6,654 bases of DNA from Candidatus Woesearchaeota archaeon (GTDB lineage: Archaea; Nanobdellota; Nanobdellia; Woesearchaeales; ARS49): assembly GCA_016203265.1 (NCBI GenBank), contig JACQNB010000082.1, positions 1 through 6,654 on the forward strand, given 5' to 3'. Position numbers and translations under genes: made by a program. The notes under the pieces were generated by a model that saw nothing but the letters and a program-made list of their open reading frames with translations, was not told where the DNA came from and did not search any database. Below are positions 1 to 5,289 of this stretch, one piece after another (within the stretch, counting starts at the first letter, position 1; each line of letters starts with the position of its first letter).

Positions 1-269
1 AGCAATGCGGGCATGCCCTTCAGGTGCGGGATGATGGTCTCGAGCTTGGGCACTTTTGCTTTCGCGTTCTCGATGGCGATCTTCATCAGTCTGCGTTTCG
101 TCATGAAGAGGTCTGCTTTGCCGCGCAGGCCCTTCTTCAGTCCGCCCAACTGCGAGGACGGCAGTCCTTCCATATTGACGATGCCGATGATGGGAGATTT
201 CTCGAGGAGGAGCTCAAGCTGCTTGACTTCCTTCTTCTTGTGGTCCGCGACGTGGGCTTGGGGTTTCAT
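1..269 (-). CDS. rpl10: Large-subunit ribosomal protein uL10 (P0 stalk base), N-terminal part only
   Basis: Reading the minus strand from the ATG at 269 gives MKPQAHVADHKKKEVKQLE, then SPIIGIVNMEGLPSSQLGGL and a KRRLMKIAIENAK segment. This is the N-terminal, rRNA-binding part of archaeal uL10/P0: a basic helix, the 'IIGIV' strand, the 'GLPSSQL' turn, and the 'RGKADLFMTKRRL' strand-helix. In the family this protein anchors the L12/P1 stalk that recruits translation GTPases. About 89 codons are present; the 3' part runs off the left edge, so the C-terminal stalk-binding region cannot be seen. The start codon overlaps the uL1 stop as ATGA (269-266), which suggests translational coupling. A purine-rich GGGAG lies about 9 bases upstream inside uL1. 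The uL1-uL10 order is the usual archaeal one. Confidence 0.9.
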   Translation of the reverse strand, partial: MKPQAHVADHKKKEVKQLELLLEKSPIIGIVNMEGLPSSQLGGLKKGLRGKADLFMTKRRLMKIAIENAKAKVPKLETIIPHLKGMPAL

Positions 270-1255
270 CTGCGGGCTCCCTTGTCCTTGTGTCCGCCGC
301 GCGGTCTATCGGTGCCTTCACCGTACCGTCTCGGTTTTCTCGGCGCTCTCGGCTTGTCCAAATCGGTTTCCCAGACTTCCTTCTTTTCGACGGGCTTCTT
401 GGGCGCGTTCGGGTCGATGACTTCTTCCTCGGCTTTTGCCTTTTTGACTTCTTCCTCGGCTTTTGCCTTTTTCTTCGGAGCGTCTTCGGTCTTCTTGCGG
501 TGGGATGCTTTTTCTGCAGCCTGCGCGAGCTTCTCGATGCGTTGCTTGCGCGACGCTTCTGCTCGGGCCGCGCCTTCTTCCCAGAGTTTCTTGATGTCTT
601 CCGGAGCCATGCCGATGGGTATCGGCTTGCTCATGGTGTACTTGAGCAGGATGCTCTTGATGTTGTTGTCTTCCTGCGGCAACGACTTTTTCAACGATTC
701 GTAGATGAAGAACGCGTTGTCGAGGACTTCGTTCTCGGGCTGGTTTTCCTTCGCGATGAGGGCTTTCGTGCTCATCTGCGACTTGGCCATGATTCTGACG
801 GTCTTGGCGAACTTTTCGACCAAGGCCTTGATGTTCGCGCTCGGCGGCACGACTGCTCCGGCTTTCGGGTTCGGCATCTTGTTTCTCGGGCCCAAGATAC
901 GGCCGAAGACTTTGGCCACTTCCGGCATGATGTTGGCCTGCGCGATGAAGAAGTCGTATTCGGACGCGATCTTCTTGATTTGCTTCTTGTCATACTGGGA
1001 GAATTGGTCGGTCGTGATGGTCAGGTCGCAGTTCTGCTTGGCGTTGGCCGCGAGTTCGGGGCCGCAGAGGCACGCGATCTTGTTCTTCTTGCCTCGGCCG
1101 TGGGGCAACTGGATGAACAGGTCGACCTGCTGGTCGTTCTGCTTCAGGTCGAGGTTCTTGAGATTGATGACCAAGTCAACGCCTTGGATGAACTTCTTTT
1201 TCTCAGAAGACGACTTGAGAAAGTCGAGCGCTGTCTTGAATGCTTGTTTGTCCAT
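266..1255 (-). CDS. rpl1: Large-subunit ribosomal protein uL1 with a long charged C-terminal extension
   Basis: Residues 1-216 match archaeal uL1, which forms the mobile L1 arm at the ribosomal E site and binds 23S rRNA. The diagnostic stretch is GRILGPRNKMPNPKAGAVV (118-136), followed by a domain I return with KTVRIMAKSQ (151-160) and the closing YTMSKPIPIG (206-215). Typical archaeal uL1 ends near there. This one continues for about 113 residues: a predicted charged helix (218-255), a Lys/Ala/Glu region with a 9-residue KKAKAEEEV unit twice (262-279), DPNAPKKP (281-288), and a basic Arg/Pro/Gly tail ending GGHKDKGARR. The tail is probably disordered and could add RNA contacts (inference). 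The start at 1255 is fixed by AAGGAG (1261-1266) 5 bases upstream. It is first in an operon with uL10, behind its own TATA box and folded leader; uL11 is not adjacent. Confidence 0.93.
   Translation of the reverse strand: MDKQAFKTALDFLKSSSEKKKFIQGVDLVINLKNLDLKQNDQQVDLFIQLPHGRGKKNKIACLCGPELAANAKQNCDLTITTDQFSQYDKKQIKKIASEYDFFIAQANIMPEVAKVFGRILGPRNKMPNPKAGAVVPPSANIKALVEKFAKTVRIMAKSQMSTKALIAKENQPENEVLDNAFFIYESLKKSLPQEDNNIKSILLKYTMSKPIPIGMAPEDIKKLWEEGAARAEASRKQRIEKLAQAAEKASHRKKTEDAPKKKAKAEEEVKKAKAEEEVIDPNAPKKPVEKKEVWETDLDKPRAPRKPRRYGEGTDRPRGGHKDKGARR
419..472 (-). repeat. Perfect 27-bp tandem duplication inside the uL1 tail
   Basis: The 27 bases at 419-445 are repeated exactly at 446-472. The period is nine codons, so the reading frame is kept and the protein gains two KKAKAEEEV units (residues 262-270 and 271-279). 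Identity at every position, including third codon positions, points to recent duplication or slippage rather than conserved protein design. Confidence 0.95.
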
Positions 1256-1266
1256 TGGTTCTCCTT

Positions 1267-1307
1267 CTACGCCTAGTGCTTTTCAGCACGTGTCTTCCGA
1301 CGCGTAG
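1267..1307 (-). promoter_or_regulatory. Folded 5' leader of uL1, candidate autoregulatory site
   Basis: In the minus-strand leader RNA, CUACGC (1307-1302) can pair with GCGUAG (1272-1267). Inside this stem are GUC-GGAA-GAC, a 3-bp mini-hairpin, and GUGCU-GAAA-AGCAC (1289-1276), a perfect 5-bp hairpin with a GNRA tetraloop. The fold ends just before the Shine-Dalgarno at 1266-1261, so a protein bound here could block ribosome entry. Archaeal L1 proteins are known to repress their own mRNA in Methanococcus; whether this fold mimics the 23S L1 site was not tested. Confidence 0.5.
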
Positions 1308-1338
1308 TCGACGGATACGCTTTGGGGCTAGAAGGGGG

Positions 1339-1346
1339 TATTTAAA
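1339..1346 (-). promoter_or_regulatory. TATA box for the uL1-uL10 operon
   Basis: The minus strand reads TTTAAATA here, a close match to the archaeal TATA box, starting 2 bases after the stop of the upstream gene. A start of transcription about 26 bases downstream would fall near 1316, giving a leader of about 60 bases that contains the fold at 1307-1267. Confidence 0.65.
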
Positions 1347-1348
1347 GG

Positions 1349-1969
1349 TTACTGGTGCGCGTATTCGCGCCGCAGCTTTCGGATGGCTTTCTCGCGAGTC
1401 TCGATGTTATCTCGGGGATCAAATTCCCGTTTGGTGAAGTGCGTGACGGGCACGGAAAAGATACGCTTGATGTCGTATGCGTGCATGCCGCCGACGATGA
1501 GATGAGTTGCGTGGTGTTCGTTCGCCTGTTCGTACATGGCAATGCTGCGTTTGACTGCGGCTTCGTATTTTGCGCGCCATTGTTCGCTGGTAAGTCCTTC
1601 TTGGAGATTGAGCAGTATGCTGAGCATGGTTCCTTCGTTGTGTGCGTCGATGTTGTCGACGGTGATTACCTTTGCGCATCGGTCTTGCACATGCTGCGCG
1701 ACTTTGCTGAAGAAATGGTAAAACGAGTCATTATAGTGGGTTGTTGTCTTGAGCGTGACAAATCCTTCGTACACCGACATTGCTTCTTTCCATTGCTCGG
1801 GAATGGTTAAGGTTGATTTCCGGAGTGTGGGTTCGTTCAGTTCGTCAATACTTAAGTCAGCGCCTTCAAGCGCGACGACTGATGATTTCGTGACGTGCTG
1901 ATCAAGATATTTGAGCGTTGTGTCAAAGTCCGGATGGCTATCGTCGTGAATGATTCCGAGTATTTCCAC
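1349..1969 (-). CDS. Unknown protein with TraB/EreA/ChaN-like sequence features
   Basis: The gene encodes 206 residues with no signal peptide and no clear membrane segment. The N-terminus reads LGIIHDDSHPDF (residues 4-15) and then VVALEGADLS (31-40); a strand KVITVDNIDAH lies at 100-110; and HLIVGGMHAYDI is at 156-167. A histidine after the first strand, a glutamate in 'VALE', an aspartate after a mid-protein strand, and a late 'VGGMHA' resemble the layout of the TraB/Tiki/EreA/ChaN-like superfamily. That match is by motif order only and is tentative. The C-terminus is Arg/Lys/Glu-rich. The start is GTG at 1969; no in-frame ATG precedes it, and the nearest ribosome-binding site is a weak GGGGA. 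It begins 36 bases after the TrmB-family gene on the same strand, so the two are probably co-transcribed and may be controlled together. Confidence 0.6.
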   Translation of the reverse strand: MEILGIIHDDSHPDFDTTLKYLDQHVTKSSVVALEGADLSIDELNEPTLRKSTLTIPEQWKEAMSVYEGFVTLKTTTHYNDSFYHFFSKVAQHVQDRCAKVITVDNIDAHNEGTMLSILLNLQEGLTSEQWRAKYEAAVKRSIAMYEQANEHHATHLIVGGMHAYDIKRIFSVPVTHFTKREFDPRDNIETREKAIRKLRREYAHQ

Positions 1970-2005
1970 GTGATTTCCCCACGAGAAACGCCGGAAAACG
2001 GGTTT

Positions 2006-2746
2006 TTAAGTCTTATGGAACAATGTGGCTTCCCTTTTCAGCCGTTCAAACACGGCAAGTTCTTTCTTTGCCAATCCAACGTCATTCATCAAGAAGCCGA
2101 AGAGCAGGCTTTTGCTGCACGAAATGACGGCAACCGTGGTGCCGACGATGTACGTCCAAACGGGCATCGTTTTCATCGTCGGATCGAGATAGATTTTGGT
2201 GTATTTGCGGTACTGCACGTCTTTCCACGATGGCAAATACGTGATGGTAGAGTCCGTGATGACTTCGGTCGGAATTTTCTTCGCGACGCGCTGCTTGCGG
2301 TAGTCGCGCGTGTGATGTCTCGCGGCGTGCTCGATGATTTCGAATGAGCCATAGCCGTAGATGGGTTTGCCGATGCTCAGGAGTTGCTTATAGATGGCGT
2401 TCACGCCCTGACCGCCCTCGTACAGTTCGATGCTGGGCTTCGGTCCGAGAATGTTCTGACGCGCCGTGAGTTCGACAAGTGATTCCTGGAACGCGCGTGC
2501 GCGCTCTTCCAGTTGGTCGAGCAGCTGTTTCGGGCGGGCTGCTGCGAAGTGCGTGACCTGCCCGCGTTGCACGCGGCTGACGATGCCCTTGTCAGCCAGA
2601 TTGCCGAGGATGTCGTAGAGCGTCGTCCGGTTGAGTCGCGTGACTTCAGACAGTCGCGTGGCGGTTGTCGTACCAAGTTCCAATAGTGCGATGTAGACTT
2701 TTGACTCCTTTTCCGTGAGTCCATATGCTGAAAGTCCTTCGTGCAT
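2006..2746 (-). CDS. TrmB-family transcriptional regulator
   Basis: This 246-residue protein has the two-part plan of archaeal TrmB-like regulators. Residues 5-70 form a winged helix: LTEKESKVYIALLELG, then TATRLSEVTRLNRTTLYDIL as the recognition helix-turn-helix, and GIVSRVQRGQVTHFAA as the wing. A coiled-coil helix follows (75-97), then a C-terminal effector region beginning IELYEGGQGVNAIYKQLL (106-123), the typical 'YEGxxGI' entry. Known members bind sugars or act as global regulators of sugar or redox metabolism; no ligand can be named here. The start is the ATG at 2746. No Shine-Dalgarno is visible, which fits a leaderless transcript from the TATA-like element at 2768-2776. A perfect palindrome lies immediately upstream of that element, so self-regulation is likely. 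It is divergent from the CFLTTAC-motif gene and precedes the TraB-like gene. Confidence 0.85.
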   Translation of the reverse strand: MHEGLSAYGLTEKESKVYIALLELGTTTATRLSEVTRLNRTTLYDILGNLADKGIVSRVQRGQVTHFAAARPKQLLDQLEERARAFQESLVELTARQNILGPKPSIELYEGGQGVNAIYKQLLSIGKPIYGYGSFEIIEHAARHHTRDYRKQRVAKKIPTEVITDSTITYLPSWKDVQYRKYTKIYLDPTMKTMPVWTYIVGTTVAVISCSKSLLFGFLMNDVGLAKKELAVFERLKREATLFHKT

Positions 2747-2767
2747 GAGATTGCATTATGCTTTGTG

Positions 2768-2776
2768 CTTATTATT
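2768..2776 (-). promoter_or_regulatory. TATA-like element for the TrmB-family gene
   Basis: The minus strand reads AATAATAAG, centred about 26 bases before the ATG at 2746. That distance predicts a transcript starting at or next to the start codon, consistent with the absence of a ribosome-binding site. The same AT-rich stretch could serve the plus-strand gene, with a start of transcription near 2797. Confidence 0.4.
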
Positions 2777-2795
2777 GTTGTGGATTTTCCACAAC
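2777..2795. promoter_or_regulatory. Perfect palindrome between divergent genes, candidate TrmB operator
   Basis: GTTGTGGA-TTT-TCCACAAC is a 19-bp perfect inverted repeat with 8-bp arms. It abuts the TATA-like element of the TrmB-family gene on its upstream (BRE) side. Seen from the other strand, it falls where the plus-strand transcript would begin. One site could therefore control both directions. TrmB proteins bind dyad-symmetric DNA near BRE/TATA; assignment of this site to the adjacent regulator is inference. Confidence 0.6.
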
Positions 2796-2832
2796 GAAAA
2801 TAGAAATAGCTTTTCTGACAATGATACGAATG

Positions 2833-2850
2833 CCGCAGATGCGGCGGAGG
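2833..2850 (+). promoter_or_regulatory. Small hairpin followed by Shine-Dalgarno of the CFLTTAC-motif gene
   Basis: CCGC-AGAT-GCGG (2833-2844) forms a 4-bp hairpin directly before GGAGG (2846-2850). The GGAGG is 6 bases before the ATG at 2857 and decides that start over the ATG codons further upstream. Confidence 0.5.
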
Positions 2851-2856
2851 ATTGCC

Positions 2857-3420
2857 ATGGGATGGCTTACAGACGACTACAACGAGAGAAAAGCGTTTGA
2901 AGAGGGTGTGAACGAGGCGAAGAATGAGGACCTCGCAGGCGGTCTTGCGCATGTCGTTACTGATTTCTTTAATGGAGTAGGCAATATGATTCTTCCGACA
3001 AAAGATCCAATCGAGGATGCGCGTGAAGAAGGGTATCATGCGCAAAAGAATGGTGAGTTGAATGACAGTTCAAGCGACAGCGGTTCCAGCAGTTGGTGCT
3101 TTCTCACCACGGCCTGCATCGGCTCGAAGGGTCGTCAGGATGACTGTCTTGAGTTGGAAACGCTACGGGCGTTCCGTGACTCCTACATCCTCCAAGAGGT
3201 CCCGGGTGGGCATGGACTCGTCAGGGCGTACTACAAGACCGCGCCTCGGGTGATTGCCGCAATCAACGGAAAGGCGCGCAATCCCCGGAGCGTGTTCGAA
3301 AGGTTGTATGATAAGGATATCCGGCAGGCGTTGAGACTCGTCGAAGGCGGTCGCGATGAGGCTGCATTGTTCCACTATCAGAAGATGGTGCGACGCTTGG
3401 AACGGCAGTGGTTAGGATGA
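2857..3420 (+). CDS. Unknown protein with CFLTTAC cysteine motif
   Basis: The protein is 187 residues from the ATG at 2857, chosen because GGAGG lies 6 bases upstream. The open frame extends to 2758, but that upstream part is Cys/Tyr-rich, spans the operator region, and lacks a ribosome-binding site. Residues 13-26 (AFEEGVNEAKNEDL) and 55-68 (AREEGYHAQKNGEL) look like an internal repeat. A serine-rich linker (70-79) leads to CFLTTAC (81-87), a third cysteine at 97, and LETLRAFRDSY (100-110), then a helical C-terminus with VRAYYKTAPRVIAAI and a final RRLERQW. I recognise the CFLTTAC...DDC.ELETLR.FRD pattern as a recurring module in prokaryotic proteins of unknown function. The three cysteines (CX5CX9C) could bind metal, which is inference. 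There is no signal peptide or membrane helix. It converges on the 97-residue membrane protein gene with a 9-base overlap. Confidence 0.8.
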   Translation: MGWLTDDYNERKAFEEGVNEAKNEDLAGGLAHVVTDFFNGVGNMILPTKDPIEDAREEGYHAQKNGELNDSSSDSGSSSWCFLTTACIGSKGRQDDCLELETLRAFRDSYILQEVPGGHGLVRAYYKTAPRVIAAINGKARNPRSVFERLYDKDIRQALRLVEGGRDEAALFHYQKMVRRLERQWLG

Positions 3421-3705
3421 GCCCCGCGTCCCATCAATGAGTCGTTTGCGGTAGTCAGCCCGTCCTTGGAACCTTTTCTCTTTTGCTCGGTATTTTCTCA
3501 TTTCGTGATATTCACTGTAGCTAGCAACTGCGGGGAGGAGCGCGACGAGTTTTGCTTTTTCCGGTGCGAAAATGAGTGCGATTGAAGCGATTGCAAGGTA
3601 CCAGTGGAACGCTGTTTTGCAGTTGTTCCCTTCCATGCGCGCGAAACGGGCTTCGCGTTCCCACTTTGCGATTCCGTCTTCGAGGTCCTGGCGTTCGTGA
3701 TACAT
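3412..3705 (-). CDS. Small membrane protein of unknown function (97 residues)
   Basis: A charged N-terminal helix (1-28, MYHERQDLEDGIAKWEREAR...) precedes two hydrophobic stretches: about 31-47 (AFHWYLAIASIALIFA) and about 52-66 (KLVALLPAVASY), separated by a short PEK turn. A strongly basic C-terminal helix follows (69-92, with RKYRAKEKR and RADYRKR). This predicts a helical hairpin in the membrane with both ends on the same, cytoplasmic, side. The family is not recognised. It starts 3 bases after the stop of the 107-residue membrane protein gene and is the last gene of the rpoL-uppS cluster. Its stop (3412-3414) lies inside the end of the convergent plus-strand gene. The ribosome-binding site is weak (AAGG), so it may depend on coupling with the gene before it. 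Confidence 0.7.
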   Translation of the reverse strand: MYHERQDLEDGIAKWEREARFARMEGNNCKTAFHWYLAIASIALIFAPEKAKLVALLPAVASYSEYHEMRKYRAKEKRFQGRADYRKRLIDGTRGSS

Positions 3706-3708
3706 GCC

Positions 3709-4032
3709 TTAGTTCCCGAAATATCCCTTCTTATCGAGCGTGAAGAAGTGCTTGCTGATGCCGATGATGGTCGCGCCGACCAGGATTGCGCCGAATCCGA
3801 CGGCTGCAAGGGCATTGGCCGCGCTTGCGTCATGGATGGTTGCCTCCAATCCTGCGCGTTCCTGCACGGATGCGTGCTCGAGCGCGCGTTCTGCCTGATG
3901 TTTTTGGTAGCTGAGTTTGCCTGCCGCGGTCATGCCCACGAGTCCGGTTGCGGTCACGATGATGCCCATATAGACTCCTTTGGTTGCGGCGTCGGCGTAT
4001 GATTCACGGGTTGCATCGGTGATGTCAGTCAT
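3709..4032 (-). CDS. Small membrane protein of unknown function (107 residues)
   Basis: There are two clear membrane segments: about 18-38 (KGVYMGIIVTATGLVGMTAAG) and about 74-93 (ALAAVGFGAILVGATIIGIS). Between them is a roughly 30-residue charged helix rich in Ala/Glu/His (YQKHQAERALEHASVQER). The short tail is Phe/Lys/Gly-rich (KHFFTLDKKGYFGN). Glycine spacing inside both helices suggests close helix packing. The family is not recognised. The ATG overlaps the uppS stop as ATGA (4032-4029) and has its own GGAGG 8 bases upstream (4045-4041), so it is well translated and coupled to uppS. Its position suggests a role near the polyprenyl carrier lipid or envelope, but that rests on context only. 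Confidence 0.75.
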   Translation of the reverse strand: MTDITDATRESYADAATKGVYMGIIVTATGLVGMTAAGKLSYQKHQAERALEHASVQERAGLEATIHDASAANALAAVGFGAILVGATIIGISKHFFTLDKKGYFGN

Positions 4033-4733
4033 TTCCCGAACCTCCGTTCTCTGGTTTCGTAGCTTTCGATGGCTTTTGCCAAGTGTTCCTTGGTCAGGTC
4101 AGGCCAGTAGTCGTCGATGAAGTATAATTCCGCATACCAGCCTTGCCAGAGCATGAATCCTGACGTGCGATGTTCGCCGCCGGTGCGGATGACGAGGTCA
4201 GGCTCGGATTCGGTGTACAACTGCTGCTTGAACACGTCTTCGTTGATCTTGTCAACATCAAGTTTGCCCGCTTTGACGAGTTCAGCCACTTTCTTGGTGG
4301 CGTCGATGATTTCTGCTCTCCCTCCGTAGGCCATGGCGAAGTTGACCGTATGTCCGGTGTTCGCTTTGGTCTGTTCGGTCAAGAACGCCATCGCGTCCTG
4401 GATGTCCTTGCTGAACATCCACGTTCGACCGAGGAACCGGATGCGAAGCCCGTCCTGCTTGAGCTGTTCCAAGTTCTTGGGTTCGGACAGTTCCTTGAAT
4501 TCCTTGAGGAAGATGTCCGTGATGTAGTCGAACTCTTCTTGGGGCCGCGAGAAGTTCTCGACTGAGAATGCGTATAAGGTGAGCTCCTTGACGCCAAGCT
4601 CTTTGCCCCATTGGAGGACGTCCTTGACTTTCTTGGCTCCCCATTCATGGCCGCGCCACGGCTTGAGCATGAGCTTCTTGGCAAATCTGCGGTTGCCGTC
4701 CATGATGATGCCGACGTGCTTCGGAACGGTCAT
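4029..4733 (-). CDS. uppS: Cis-prenyltransferase (polyprenyl diphosphate synthase, UppS family)
   Basis: This enzyme adds isopentenyl diphosphate units in cis to an allylic diphosphate primer, making the long polyprenyl diphosphate that becomes the lipid carrier for glycans (dolichol-type in archaea). With the start at 4733 it has 234 residues, normal for the family. All signature motifs are present in order: HVGIIMDGNRR (6-16, catalytic Asp12), the RGHEWGAKKV region, LYAFSVENFSRP, FAMAYGGRAEI, and PDLVIRTGGEHR (about 178-189) followed by LWQGWYAELYF. The enzyme acts at the inner membrane face. The open frame extends upstream to 4856, but that part is basic and unlike the family and overlaps the preceding gene; no strong Shine-Dalgarno is seen at 4733. 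It lies 52 bases after the 167-residue gene and overlaps the next gene by 4 bases. Confidence 0.93.
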   Translation of the reverse strand: MTVPKHVGIIMDGNRRFAKKLMLKPWRGHEWGAKKVKDVLQWGKELGVKELTLYAFSVENFSRPQEEFDYITDIFLKEFKELSEPKNLEQLKQDGLRIRFLGRTWMFSKDIQDAMAFLTEQTKANTGHTVNFAMAYGGRAEIIDATKKVAELVKAGKLDVDKINEDVFKQQLYTESEPDLVIRTGGEHRTSGFMLWQGWYAELYFIDDYWPDLTKEHLAKAIESYETRERRFGK

Positions 4734-4785
4734 GGTCAGGGCAACCTCGTACCTGCGGTCCTCGGAACCCTGATGCTTGACATCA

Positions 4786-5289
4786 TCATGGCGCCTCGGG
4801 AAGCGGTTTATAGATTTTGTGAAAGAGCGCGACGAACGTCTCTTGCGGGACCGCAATACCTGCTTCGAGCAGCGTGTTCGCCAAACGCTGGCCGACTTCT
4901 TCCTCGCGTGAGCCTTCGCCCACGAATTCGAGCAGTTGTGAGAGCGTGTGGCTGCAGAGGAATCCTTCGTTCAGTTCCAGCACGGCAGATTTTGTCTTGT
5001 GCAGGACTTGTCTGTTCGCGAGATGCACGGAAACTGCTTCTTTTGAATGGACTCCTTGGTCGTGCGCGAAACCGTGGTTCGCCAACGTCCAGGACGCCAA
5101 GGTCGTGACGGCGTCAGCGTACGATAATGCAGAAATATCCGGTGGCTGTCCGAAGGGTTGCGCGTCCGGAGTGATGACCTTGCCGAGATAGCCCTTGACC
5201 GTCTGCCTGCTTCCGCGCGTCTGCCAGGTGTTCTCCACGAGGTAGGCATAGCGGTTCCCCTTGATGGTCTTGACGCGGACGAATGCCAT
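4786..5289 (-). CDS. Unknown protein in the rpoL-uppS cluster (167 residues)
   Basis: The N-terminus (3-37) reads FVRVKTIKGNRYAYLVEN, then TWQTRGSRQTVKGYLGKV. This short strand-turn-strand pattern recalls the N-terminal segment of some transposases and of small archaeal (DPANN) hypothetical proteins. No DDE transposase core follows. The rest is helical: SYADAVTTLASWTLANHGF (56-74), SAVLELNEGFLCSHTLSQLL (101-120), a polar EGSREEEVG, and VPQETFVALFHKIYKP near the end. There is no signal peptide or membrane segment. Its ATG follows the rpoL stop without a gap (TAAATG), with no good ribosome-binding site of its own, so translation is probably coupled to rpoL. That link to a housekeeping gene argues for a stable cellular gene rather than a mobile remnant. 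The function is unknown; nucleic-acid binding by the basic N-terminus is a guess. Confidence 0.75.
   Translation of the reverse strand: MAFVRVKTIKGNRYAYLVENTWQTRGSRQTVKGYLGKVITPDAQPFGQPPDISALSYADAVTTLASWTLANHGFAHDQGVHSKEAVSVHLANRQVLHKTKSAVLELNEGFLCSHTLSQLLEFVGEGSREEEVGQRLANTLLEAGIAVPQETFVALFHKIYKPLPEAP

Noticed and set aside
281..412. HMG-box domain in the uL1 tail, from DPNAPKKP
   Set aside because: Only the opening words match; the aromatic residues and helices of an HMG box do not follow.
24..704. Plus-strand open frame of 226 codons across the uL10-uL1 junction
   Set aside because: It spans two real genes on the other strand; its repetitive AFLTSSS words only mirror the charged repeat of the uL1 tail.
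290..1276. Long plus-strand open frame (328 codons) opposite uL1
   Set aside because: It is a shadow of the uL1 gene: the composition is Leu/Val/Arg/Phe-rich, it matches nothing known, and the opposite strand encodes a clear ribosomal protein with a ribosome-binding site.
2777..2795. DnaA boxes (TTTTCCACA and its inverse resemble TTATCCACA), hence a bacterial replication origin
   Set aside because: The neighbouring genes are archaeal, archaea use Orc1/Cdc6 rather than DnaA, and there is only one symmetric site in a promoter position.
2758..2856. 33-residue N-terminal extension of the CFLTTAC-motif protein
   Set aside because: No ribosome-binding site precedes 2758, it would run through the palindrome, and GGAGG 6 bases before 2857 marks a better start.
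2401..3045. Minus-strand open frame overlapping the TrmB-family gene and its upstream region
   Set aside because: It is out of frame with the well-supported regulator, covers the operator region, and has Arg/Ser-rich shadow composition.
4734..4856. 41-residue basic N-terminal extension of UppS
   Set aside because: It overlaps the preceding gene in another frame, is unlike the family, and the protein from 4733 already has normal length with all motifs.
4786..5289. Transposase gene
   Set aside because: Only a short N-terminal resemblance is present, there is no catalytic core or terminal repeats, and the gene is joined directly to rpoL.
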